Below, in pieces: positions 49,365 to 60,516 of a DNA stretch of 64,000 bases. The notes under the pieces were generated by a model. It was not told the DNA's origin. It made no database searches and worked only from the letters and a program-made list of their open reading frames with translations. Origin of the DNA: Sepiola atlantica (taxonomy: Eukaryota; Mollusca; Cephalopoda; Sepiida; Sepiolidae); NCBI GenBank assembly GCA_963556195.1, contig CAUVYP010001208.1, positions 434,001-498,000 of the forward strand. The letters run 5' to 3'. Both the position numbers and the translations under genes were made by a program. Numbering within the stretch: the first letter of the stretch is position 1; each line of letters opens with the position of its first letter.

Positions 49365-50665
49365 TTAGCGCGTTTTAAAGTTGTTATCGCTTTTGTTTAT
49401 AACTTCCACATTTATTCGAATTGTGCAACGAAACTTTGCACAGATTAGCGGAGTCACATGTTCTACAGAAGTACTAAGTTTCAGAAGTGCAGCTCTTGTA
49501 CTGCCGGAGATATGTCGATACAAACTGAATACGCAAAACATCGACAAAATTTAGCGCGTTTTAAAGTTGATATCGCTTTTGTTTATAACTTCCACATTTA
49601 TTCGAATTGTGCAACGAAACTTTGCACAGATTAGCGGAGTCACATGTTCTACTGAAGTACCAAGTTCTAGAAGTGCAGCTCTTGTACTGCCGGAGATATG
49701 TCGATACAAACTGAATACGCAAACTATCAACAAAATTTAGTGCGATTTAAAGTTGATATCGCTTTTGTTTATAACTTCACCATTCTTTAGAATTGTGCCA
49801 CGAAACTTTGCAGAGATAAGCGGAGTCACATGCTCTACTGAAGTACCAAGTTTCAGAAGTGCAGCCCTTTTACTGCCGGAGATATGTCGATACAAACTGA
49901 ATACGCAAAACATCGACAAAATTTAGCGCGTTTTAAAGTTGATATCGCTTTTGTTTATAACTTCCACATTTATTCGAATTGTGCAACGAAACTTTGCACA
50001 GATTAGCGGAGTCACATGTTCTACTGAAGTACCAAGTTTCAGAAGTGCAGCTCTTGTACTGCCGGAGATATGTCGATACAAACTGAATACGCAAAACATC
50101 GACAAAATTTAGCGCGTTTTAAAGTTGATATCGCTTTTGTTTATAACTTCCACATTTATTCGAATTGTGCAACGAAACTTTGCACAGATTAGCGAGTCAC
50201 ATGTTCTACTGAAGTACCAAGTTTCAGAAGTGCAGCTCTTGTACTGCCGGAGATATGTCGATACAAACTTAATACGCAAAACATCGACAAAATTTAGCAT
50301 GTTTTAAAGTTGATATCGCTTTTGTTTATAACTTTCACATTTATTCGAATTGTGCAACGAAACTTTGCAGACAGTCGCGGAGGCACATTTTCTACTGAAG
50401 TACCAAGTTTCAGAAGTGCAGCTCTTGTACTGCCGGAGATATGTCGATACAAACTGAATACGCAAACTATCAACAAAATTTAGTGCGATTTAAAGTTGAT
50501 ATCGCTTTTGTTTATAACTTCACCATTCTTTAGAATTGTGCAACGAAACTTTGCAGAGATAAGCGGAGTCACATGCTCTACTGAAGTACCAAGTTTCAGA
50601 AGTGCAGCTCTTTTACTGCCGGAGATATGTCGATACAAACTGAATACGCAAAACATCGACAAAAT
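49365..50665 (+). repeat. Block 31: A-B-C-D-E-G-I (7 monomers, 1301 bp)
   Basis: F and H are missing. G at 50294 begins tttagcatg with actttcac and has an actatcaac tail. A at 49365 has atgttctacag. Confidence 0.88.
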
Positions 50666-51223
50666 TTAGCGCGTTTTAAAGTTGATATCGCTTTTGTTTA
50701 TAACTTCCACATTTATTCGAATTGTGCAACGAAACTTTGCACAGATTAGCGGAGTCACATTTTCTACTGAAGTACTAAGTTTCAGAAGTGCAGCTCTTGT
50801 ACTGCTGGAGATATGTCGATACAAACTGAATACGCAAAACATCGACAAAATTTAGCATGTTTTAAAGTTGATATCGCTTTTGTTTATAACTTCCACATTT
50901 ATTCGAATTGTGCAACGAAACTTTGCACAGATTAGCGGAGTCACATTTTCTACTGAAGCACCAAGTTTCAGAAGTGCAGCTCTTGTACTGCCGGAGATAT
51001 GTCGATACAAACTGAATACGCAAACTATCAACAACATTTAGTGCGATTTAAAGTTGATATCGCTTTTGTTTATAACTTCACCATTCTTTAGAATTGTGCA
51101 ACGAAACTTTGCAGAGATAAGCGGAGTCACATGCTCTACTGAAGTACCAAGTTTCAGAAGTGCAGCTCTTTTACTGCCGGAGATATGTCGATACAAACTG
51201 AATACGCAAAACATCGACAAAAT
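50666..51223 (+). repeat. Block 32: A'-M-I (3 monomers, 558 bp)
   Basis: A' has tgctggag near 50806. M at 50852 also begins tttagcatg and has an actatcaac tail ending caacattt. The A'-M-I string recurs at 55870 and 60517. Confidence 0.88.
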
Positions 51224-53082
51224 TTAGCGCGTTTTAAAGTTGATATCGCTTTTGTTTATAACTTCCACATTTATTCGAATTGTGCAACGAAACTTTGCAC
51301 AGATTAGCGGAGTCACATGTTCTACTGAAGTACCAAGTTTCAGAAGTGCAGCTCTTGTACTGCCGGAGATATGTCGATACAAACTGAATACGCAAAACAT
51401 CAACAAAATTTCGCGCGTTTTAAAGTTGATATCGCTTTTGTTTATAACTTCCACATTTATTCGAATTGTGCAACGAAACTTTGCAGACAGTCGCGGATAG
51501 GCCTTATCTACTGAAGTACCAAGTTTCAGAAGTGCAGCTCTTGTACTGCCGGAGATATGTCGATACAAACTGAATACGCAAAACATCAACAAAATTTAGC
51601 GCGTTTTAAAGTTGATATCGCTTTTGTTTATAACTTCCACATTTATTCGAATTGTGCAACGAAACTTTGCACAGATTAGCGGAGTCACATTTTCTACTGA
51701 AGTCCCAAGTTTCAGAAGTGCAGCTCTTGTACTGCCGGAGATATGTCGATACAAACTGAATACGCAAAACATCAACAAAATTTAGCCCGTTTTAAAGTTG
51801 ATATCGCTTTTGTTTATAACTTCCACATTTATTCGAATTGTGCAACGAAACTTTGCAGACAGTCGCGGAGACACATGTTCTACTGAAGTACCAAGTTTCA
51901 GAAGTGCAGCTCTTGTACTGCCGGAGATATGTCGATACAAACTGAATACGCAAAACATCAACAAAATTTAGCGCGTTTTAAAGTTGATATCGCTTTTGTT
52001 TATAACTTTCACATTTATTCGAATTGTGCAACGAAACTTTGCACAGATTAGCGGAGTCACATGTTCTACTGAAGTACCAAGTTTCAGAAGTGCAGCTCTT
52101 GTACTGCCGGAGATATGTCGATACAAACTGAATACGCAAAACATCAACAAAATTTAGCCCGTTTTAAAGTTGATATCGCTTTTGTTTATAACTTCCACAT
52201 TTATTCGAATTGTGCAACGAAACTTTGCAGACAGTCGCGGAGGCACATTTTCTACTGAAGTACCAAGTTTCAGAAGTGCAGCTCTTGTACTGCCGGAGAT
52301 ATGTCGATACAAACTGAATACGCAAAACATCAACAAAATTTAGCGCGTTTTAAAGTTGATATCGCTTTTGTTTATAACTTCCACATTTATTCGAATTGTG
52401 CAACGAAACTTTGCACAGATTAGCGAGTCACATGTTCTACTGAAGTACCAAGTTTCAGAAGTGCAGCTCTTGTACTGCCGGAGATATGTCGATACAAACT
52501 GAATAAGCAAAACATCGACAAAATTTAGCGCGTTTTAAAGTTGATATCGCTTTTGTTTATAACTTCCACATTTATTCGAATTGTGCAACGAAACTTTGCA
52601 CAGATTAGCGGAGTCACATGTTCTACTGAAGTACCAAGTTTCAGAAGTGCAGCTCTTGTACTGCCGGAGATATGTCGATACAAACTGAATACGCAAAACA
52701 TCAACAAAATTTAGCGCGTTTTAAAGTTGATATCGCTTTTGTTTATAACTTCCACATTTATTCGAATTGTGCAACGAAACTTTGCACAGATTAGCGGAGT
52801 CACATTTTCTACTGAAGTACCAAGTTTCAGAAGTGCAGCTCTTGTACTGCCGGAGATATGTCGATACAAACTGAATACGCAAACTATCAACAAAGTTTAG
52901 TGCGATTTAAAGTTGATATCGCTTTTGTTTATAACTTCACCATTCTTTAGAATTGTGCAACGAAACTTTGCAGAGATAAGCGGAGTCACATGCTCTACTG
53001 AAGTACCAAGTTTCAGAAGTGCAGCTCTTTTACTGCCGGAGATATGTCGATACAAACTGAATACGCAAAACATCGACAAAAT
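51224..53082 (+). repeat. Block 33: L-P-F-J-L-G-E'-L-K-I (10 monomers, 1859 bp), first P type
   Basis: P at 51410 starts aatttcgcgcg and has gcggataggcctta, the first AGGCCT in the array. F at 51596 has gaagtcccaag and E' at 52340 has aataagcaa. Both marks recur in block 36. Confidence 0.9.
51410..51595 (+). repeat. Reference monomer, type P
   Basis: The G-like agacagtcgcgg is followed by ataggccttatc, so o89-97 differs from G at six of nine bases and gains AGGCCT at o90-95. Copies at 51410, 55684, 56800, 56986, 61633, 61819, 63307 and 63493 only; none lies left of 51 kb. Confidence 0.93.
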
Positions 53083-54939
53083 TTAGCGCGTTTTAAAGTT
53101 GTTATCGCTTTTGTTTTTAACTTCCACATTTATTCGAATTGTGCAACGAAACTTTGCACAGATTAGCGGAGTCACATTTTCTACTGAAGTACTAAGTTTC
53201 AGAAGTGCAGCTCTTGTACTGCCGGAGATATGTCGATACAAACTGAATACGCAAAACATCGACAAAATTTAGCGCGTTTTAAAGTTGATATCGCTTTTGT
53301 TTATAACTTCCACATTTATTCGAATTGTGCAACGAAACTTTGCACAGATTAGCGGAGTCACAAGTTCTACTGAAGTACCAAGTTCTAGAAGTGCAGCTCT
53401 TGTACTGCCGGAGATATGTCGATACAAACTGAACACGCAAACTATCAACAAAATTTAGTGCGATTTAAAGTTGATATCGCTTTTGTTTATAACTTCACCA
53501 TTCTTTAGAATTGTGCCACGAAACTTTGCAGAGATAAGCGGAGTCACATGCTCTACTGAAGTACCAAGTTTCAGAAGTGCAGCCCTTTTACTGCCGGAGA
53601 TATGTCGATACAAACTGAATACGCAAAACATCGACAAGATTTAGCGCGTTTTAAAGTTGATATCGCTTTTGTTTATAACTTCCACATTTATTCGAATTGT
53701 GCAACGAAACTTTGCACAGATTAGCGGAGTCACATGTTCTACTGAAGTACCAAGTTTCAGAAGTGCAGCTCTTGTACTGCCGGAGATATGTCGATACAAA
53801 CTGAATACGCAAAACATCGACAAAATTTAGCGCGTTTTAAAGTTGATATCGCTTTTGTTTATAACTTCCACATTTATTCGAATTGTGCAACGAAACTTTG
53901 CACAGATTAGCGAGTCACATGTTCTACTGAAGTACCAAGTTTCAGAAGTGCAGCTCTTGTACTGCCGGAGATATGTCGATACAAACTGAATACGCAAAAC
54001 ATCAACAAAATTTAGCCCGTTTTAAAGTTGATATCGCTTTTGTTTATAACTTCCACATTTATTCGAATTGTGCAACGAAACTTTGCAGACAGTCGCGGAG
54101 GCACATTTTCTACTGAAGTACAAAGTTCTAGAAGTGCAGCTCTTGTACTGCCGGAGATATGTCGATACAAACTGAATACGCAAACTATCAACAAAATTTA
54201 GTGCGATTTAAAGTTGATATCGCTATTGTTTATAACTTCACCATTCTTTAGAATTGTGCCACGAAACTTTGCAGAGATAAGCGGAGTCACATGCTCTACT
54301 GAAGTACCAAGTTTCAGAAGTGCAGCCCTTTTACTGCCGGAGATATGTCGATACAAATGAATACGCAAAACATCGACAAAATTTAGCGCGTTTTAAAGTT
54401 GATATCGCTTTTGTTTATAACTTCCACATTTATTCGAATTGTGCAACGAAACTTTGCACAGATTAGCGGAGTCACATGTTCTACTGAAGTACCAAGTTTC
54501 AGAAGTGCAGCTCTTGTACTGCCGGAGATATGTCGATACAAACTGAATACGCAAAACATCGACAAAATTTAGCGCGTTTTAAAGTTGATATCGCTTTTGT
54601 TTATAACTTCCACATTTATTCGAATTGTGCAACGAAACTTTGCACAGATTAGCGAGTCACATGTTCTACTGAAGTACCAAGTTTCAGAAGTGCAGCTCTT
54701 GTACTGCCGGAGATATGTCGATACAAACTGAATACGCAAAACATCAACAAAATTTAGCCCGTTTTAAAGTTGATATCGCTTTTGTTTATAACTTCACCAT
54801 TCTTTAGAATTGTGCAACGAAACTTTGCAGAGATAAGCGGAGTCACATGCTCTACTGAAGTACCAAGTTTCAGAAGTGCAGCTCTTTTACTGCCGGAGAT
54901 ATGTCGATACAAACTGAATACGCAAAACATCGACAAAAT
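53083..54939 (+). repeat. Block 34: A-B-C-D-E'-G-C-D-E'-I (10 monomers, 1857 bp)
   Basis: C-D-E' occurs twice. The second C at 54198 has cgctattgt and is 185 bp (acaaatgaa, one base lost). Both E' copies have catcaac tails and are followed by ttagcccg heads, even on the I at 54754. The block repeats as block 37. Confidence 0.9.
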
Positions 54940-55869
54940 TTAGCGCGTTTTAAAGTTGATATCGCTTTTGTTTATAACTTCCACATTTATTCGAATTGTG
55001 CAACGAAACTTTGCACAGATTAGCGGAGTCACATTTTCTACTGAAGCACCAAGTTTCAGAAGTGCAGCTCTTGTACTGCCGGAGATATGTCGATACAAAC
55101 TGAATACGCAAACTATCAACAAAATTTAGTTCGATTTAAAGTTGATATCGCTTTTGTTTATAACTTCACCATTCTTTAGAATTGTGCAACGAAACTTTGC
55201 AGAGATAAGCGGAGTCACATGCTCTACTGAAGTACCAAGTTTCAGAAGTGCAGCTCTTTTACTGCCGGAGATATGTCGATACAAACTGAATACGCAAAAC
55301 ATCGACAAAATTTAGCGCGTTTTAAAGTTGATATCGCTTTTGTTTATAACTTCCACATTTATTCGAATTGTGCAACGAAACTTTGCACAGATTAGCGGAG
55401 TCACATTTTCTACTGAAGTACTAAGTTTCAGAAGTGCAGCTCTTGTACTGCCGGAGATATGTCGATACAAACTGAATACGCAAAACATCGACAAAATTTA
55501 GCGCGTTTTAAAGTTGATATCGCTTTTGTTTATAACTTCCACATTTATTCGAATTGTGCAACGAAACTTTGCACAGATTAGCGGAGTCACATGTTCTACT
55601 GAAGTACCAAGTTTCAGAAGTGCAGCTCTTGTACTGCCGGAGATATGTCGATACAAACTGAATACGCAAAACATCAACAAAATTTCGCGCGTTTTAAAGT
55701 TGATATCGCTTTTGTTTATAACTTCCACATTTATTCGAATTGTGCAACGAAACTTTGCAGACAGTCGCGGATAGGCCTTATCTACTGAAGTACCAAGTTT
55801 CAGAAGTGCAGCTCTTGTACTGCCGGAGATATGTCGATACAAACTGAATACGCAAAACATCAACAAAAT
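54940..55869 (+). repeat. Block 35: M-I-A'-L-P (5 monomers, 930 bp)
   Basis: I at 55126 begins tttagttcg. The whole string is repeated at 56056-56985, a lag of 1116 bases (six monomers). Confidence 0.9.
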
Positions 55870-58658
55870 TTAGCGCGTTTTAAAGTTGATATCGCTTTTG
55901 TTTATAACTTCCACATTTATTCGAATTGTGCAACGAAACTTTGCACAGATTAGCGGAGTCACATTTTCTACTGAAGTACTAAGTTTCAGAAGTGCAGCTC
56001 TTGTACTGCTGGAGATATGTCGATACAAACTGAATACGCAAAACATCGACAAAATTTAGCGCGTTTTAAAGTTGATATCGCTTTTGTTTATAACTTCCAC
56101 ATTTATTCGAATTGTGCAACGAAACTTTGCACAGATTAGCGGAGTCACATTTTCTACTGAAGCACCAAGTTTCAGAAGTGCAGCTCTTGTACTGCCGGAG
56201 ATATGTCGATACAAACTGAATACGCAAACTATCAACAAAATTTAGTTCGATTTAAAGTTGATATCGCTTTTGTTTATAACTTCACCATTCTTTAGAATTG
56301 TGCAACGAAACTTTGCAGAGATAAGCGGAGTCACATGCTCTACTGAAGTACCAAGTTTCAGAAGTGCAGCTCTTTTACTGCCGGAGATATGTCGATACAA
56401 ACTGAATACGCAAAACATCGACAAAATTTAGCGCGTTTTAAAGTTGATATCGCTTTTGATTATAACTTCCACATTTATTCGAATTGTGCAACGAAACTTT
56501 GCACAGATTAGCGGAGTCACATTTTCTACTGAAGTACTAAGTTTCAGAAGTGCAGCTCTTGTACTGCCGGAGATATGTCGATACAAACTGAATACGCAAA
56601 ACATCGACAAAATTTAGCGCGTTTTAAAGTTGATATCGCTTTTGTTTATAACTTCCACATTTATTCGAATTGTGCAACGAAACTTTGCACAGATTAGCGG
56701 AGTCACATGTTCTACTGAAGTACCAAGTTTCAGAAGTGCAGCTCTTGTACTGCCGGAGATATGTCGATACAAACTGAATACGCAAAACATCAACAAAATT
56801 TCGCGCGTTTTAAAGTTGATATCGCTTTTGTTTATAACTTCCACATTTATTCGAATTGTGCAACGAAACTTTGCAGACAGTCGCGGATAGGCCTTATCTA
56901 CTGAAGTACCAAGTTTCAGAAGTGCAGCTCTTGTACTGCCGGAGATATGTCGATACAAACTGAATACGCAAAACATCAACAAAATTTAGCGCGTTTTAAA
57001 GTTGATATCGCTTTTGTTTATAACTTCCACATTTATTCGAATTGTGCAACGAAACTTTGCAGACAGTCGCGGATAGGCCTTATCTACTGAAGTACCAAGT
57101 TTCAGAAGTGCAGCTCTTGTACTGCCGGAGATATGTCGATACAAACTGAATACGCAAAACATCAACAAAATTTAGCGCGTTTTAAAGTTGATATCGCTTT
57201 TGTTTATAACTTCCACATTTATTCGAATTGTGCAACGAAACTTTGCACAGATTAGCGGAGTCACATTTTCTACTGAAGTCCCAAGTTTCAGAAGTGCAGC
57301 TCTTGTACTGCCGGAGATATGTCGATACAAACTGAATACGCAAAACATCAACAAAATTTAGCCCGTTTTAAAGTTGATATCGCTTTCGTTTATAACTTCC
57401 ACATTTATTCGAATTGTGCAACGAAACTTTGCAGACAGTCGCGGAGACACATGCTCTACTGAAGTACCAAGTTTCAGAAGTGCAGCTCTTGTACTGCCGG
57501 AGATATGTCGATACAAACTGAATACGCAAAACATCAACAAAATTTAGCGCGTTTTAAAGTTGATATCGCTTTTGTTTATAACTTCCACATTTATTCGAAT
57601 TGTGCAACGAAACTTTGCACAGATTAGCGGAGTCACATGTTCTACTGAAGTACCAAGTTTCAGAAGTGCAGCTCTTGTACTGCCGGAGATATGTCGATAC
57701 AAACTGAATACGCAAAACATCAACAAAATTTAGCCCGTTTTAAAGTTGATATCGCTTTTGTTTATAACTTCCACATTTATTCGAATTGTGCAACGAAACT
57801 TTGCAGACAGTCGCGGAGGCACATTTTCTACTGAAGTACCAAGTTTCCGAAGGGCAGCTTTTGTACTGCCGGAGATATGTCGATACAAACTGAATACGCA
57901 AAACATCAACAAAATTTAGCGCGTTTTAAAGTTGATATCGCTTTTGTTTATAACTTCCACATTTATTCGAATTGTGCAACGAAACTTTGCACAGATTAGC
58001 GAGTCACATGTTCTACTGAAGTACCAAGTTTCAGAAGTGCAGCTCTTGTACTGCCGGAGATATGTCGATACAAACTGAATAAGCAAAACATCGACAAAAT
58101 TTCGCGCGTTTTAAAGTTGATATCGCTTTTGTTTATAACTTCCACATTTATTCGAATTGTGCAACGAAACTTTGCACAGATTAGCGGAGTCACATGTTCT
58201 ACTGAAGTACCAAGTTTCAGAAGTGCAGCTCTTGTACTGCCGGAGATATGTCGATACAAACTGAATACGCAAAACATCAACAAAATTTAGCGCGTTTTAA
58301 AGTTGATATCGCTTTTGTTTATAACTTCCACATTTATTCGAATTGTGCAACGAAACTTTGCACAGATTAGCGGAGTCACATTTTCTACTGAAGTACCAAG
58401 TTTCAGAAGTGCAGCTCTTGTACTGCCGGAGATATGTCGATACAAACTGAATACGCAAACTATCAACAAAGTTTAGTGCGATTTAAAGTTGATATCGCTT
58501 TTGTTTATAACTTCACCATTCTTTAGAATTGTGCAACGAAACTTTGCAGAGATAAGCGGAGTCACATGCTCTACTGAAGTACCAAGTTTCAGAAGTGCAG
58601 CTCTTTTACTGCCGGAGATATGTCGATACAAACTGAATACGCAAAACATCGACAAAAT
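55870..58658 (+). repeat. Block 36: A'-M-I-A'-L-P-P-F-J-L-G-E'-L-K-I (15 monomers, 2789 bp)
   Basis: The longest block. The two adjacent P monomers (56800, 56986) differ mainly at the head: the first starts aatttcgcgcg, the second aatttagcgcg. G at 57730 has tttccgaagggc and gcagctttt. L at 58101 has the aatttcgcgcg head, elsewhere seen on P. Confidence 0.9.
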
Positions 58659-60516
58659 TTAGCGCGTTTTAAAGTTGTTATCGCTTTTGTTTATAACTTC
58701 CACATTTATTCGAATTGTGCAACGAAACTTTGCACAGATTAGCGGAGTCACATTTTCTACTGAAGTACTAAGTTTCAGAAGTGCAGCTCTTGTACTGCCG
58801 GAGATATGTCGATACAAACTGAATACGCAAAACATCGACAAAATTTAGCGCGTTTTAAAGTTGATATCGCTTTTGTTTATAACTTCCACATTTATTCGAA
58901 TTGTGCAACGAAACTTTGCACAGATTAGCGGAGTCACATGTTCTACTGAAGTACCAAGTTCTAGAAGTGCAGCTCTTGTACTGCCGGAGATATGTCGATA
59001 CAAACTGAATACGCAAACTATCAACAAAATTTAGTGCGATTTAAAGTTGATATCGCTTTTGTTTATAACTTCACCATTCTTTAGAATTGTGCCACGAAAC
59101 TTTGCAGAGATAAGCGGAGTCACATGCTCTACTGAAGTACCAAGTTTCAGAAGTGCAGCCCTTTTACTGCCGGAGATATGTCGATACAAACTGAATACGC
59201 AAAACATCGACAAAATTTAGCGCGTTTTAAAGTTGATATCGCTTTTGTTTATAACTTCCACATTTATTCGAATTGTGCAACGAAACTTTGCACAGATTAG
59301 CGGAGTCACATGTTCTACTGAAGTACCAAGTTTCAGAAGTGCAGCTCTTGTACTGCCGGAGATATGTCGATACAAACTGAATACGCAAAACATCGACAAA
59401 ATTTAGCGCGTTTTAAAGTTGATATCGCTTTTGTTTATAACTTCCACATTTATTCGAATTGTGCAACGAAACTTTGCACAGATTAGCGAGTCACATGTTC
59501 TACTGAAGTACCAAGTTTCAGAAGTGCAGCTCTTGTACTGCCGGAGATATGTCGATACAAACTGAATACGCAAAACATCAACAAAATTTAGCCCGTTTTA
59601 AAGTTGATATCGCTTTTGTTTATAACTTCCACATTTATTCGAATTGTGCAACGAAACTTTGCAGACAGTCGCGGAGGCACATTTTCTACTGAAGTACCAA
59701 GTTCTAGAAGTGCAGCTTTTGTACTGCCGGAGATATGTCGATACAAACTGAATACGCAAACTATCAACAAAATTTAGTGCGATTTAAAGTTGATATCGCT
59801 ATTGTTTATAACTTCACCATTCTTTAGAATTGTGCCACGAAACTTTGCAGAGATAAGCGGAGTCACATGCTCTACTGAAGTACCAAGTTTCAGAAGTGCA
59901 GCCCTTTTACTGCCGGAGATATGTCGATACAAACTGAATACGCAAAACATCGACAAAATTTAGCGCGTTTTAAAGTTGATATCGCTTTTGTTTATAACTT
60001 CCACATTTATTCGAATTGTGCAACGAAACTTTGCACAGATTAGCGGAGTCACATGTTCTACTGAAGTACCAAGTTTCAGAAGTGCAGCTCTTGTACTGCC
60101 GGAGATATGTCGATACAAACTGAATACGCAAAACATCGACAAAATTTAGCGCGTTTTAAAGTTGATATCGCTTTTGTTTATAACTTCCACATTTATTCGA
60201 ATTGTGCAACGAAACTTTGCACAGATTAGCGAGTCACATGTTCTACTGAAGTACCAAGTTTCAGAAGTGCAGCTCTTGTACTGCCGGAGATATGTCGATA
60301 CAAACTGAATACGCAAAACATCAACAAAATTTAGCCCGTTTTAAAGTTGATATCGCTTTTGTTTATAACTTCACCATTCTTTAGAATTGTGCAACGAAAC
60401 TTTGCAGAGATAAGCGGAGTCACATGCTCTACTGAAGTACCAAGTTTCAGAAGTGCAGCTCTTTTACTGCCGGAGATATGTCGATACAAACTGAATACGC
60501 AAAACATCGACAAAAT
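58659..60516 (+). repeat. Block 37: A-B-C-D-E'-G-C-D-E'-I (10 monomers, 1858 bp), copy of block 34
   Basis: Same order as block 34, with cgctattgt in the second C at 59774. It lacks block 34's one-base loss in that C, so the loss came after the copies separated. G at 59588 has gttctag (TCTAGA), a B feature, as does the G at 54012. Confidence 0.9.
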
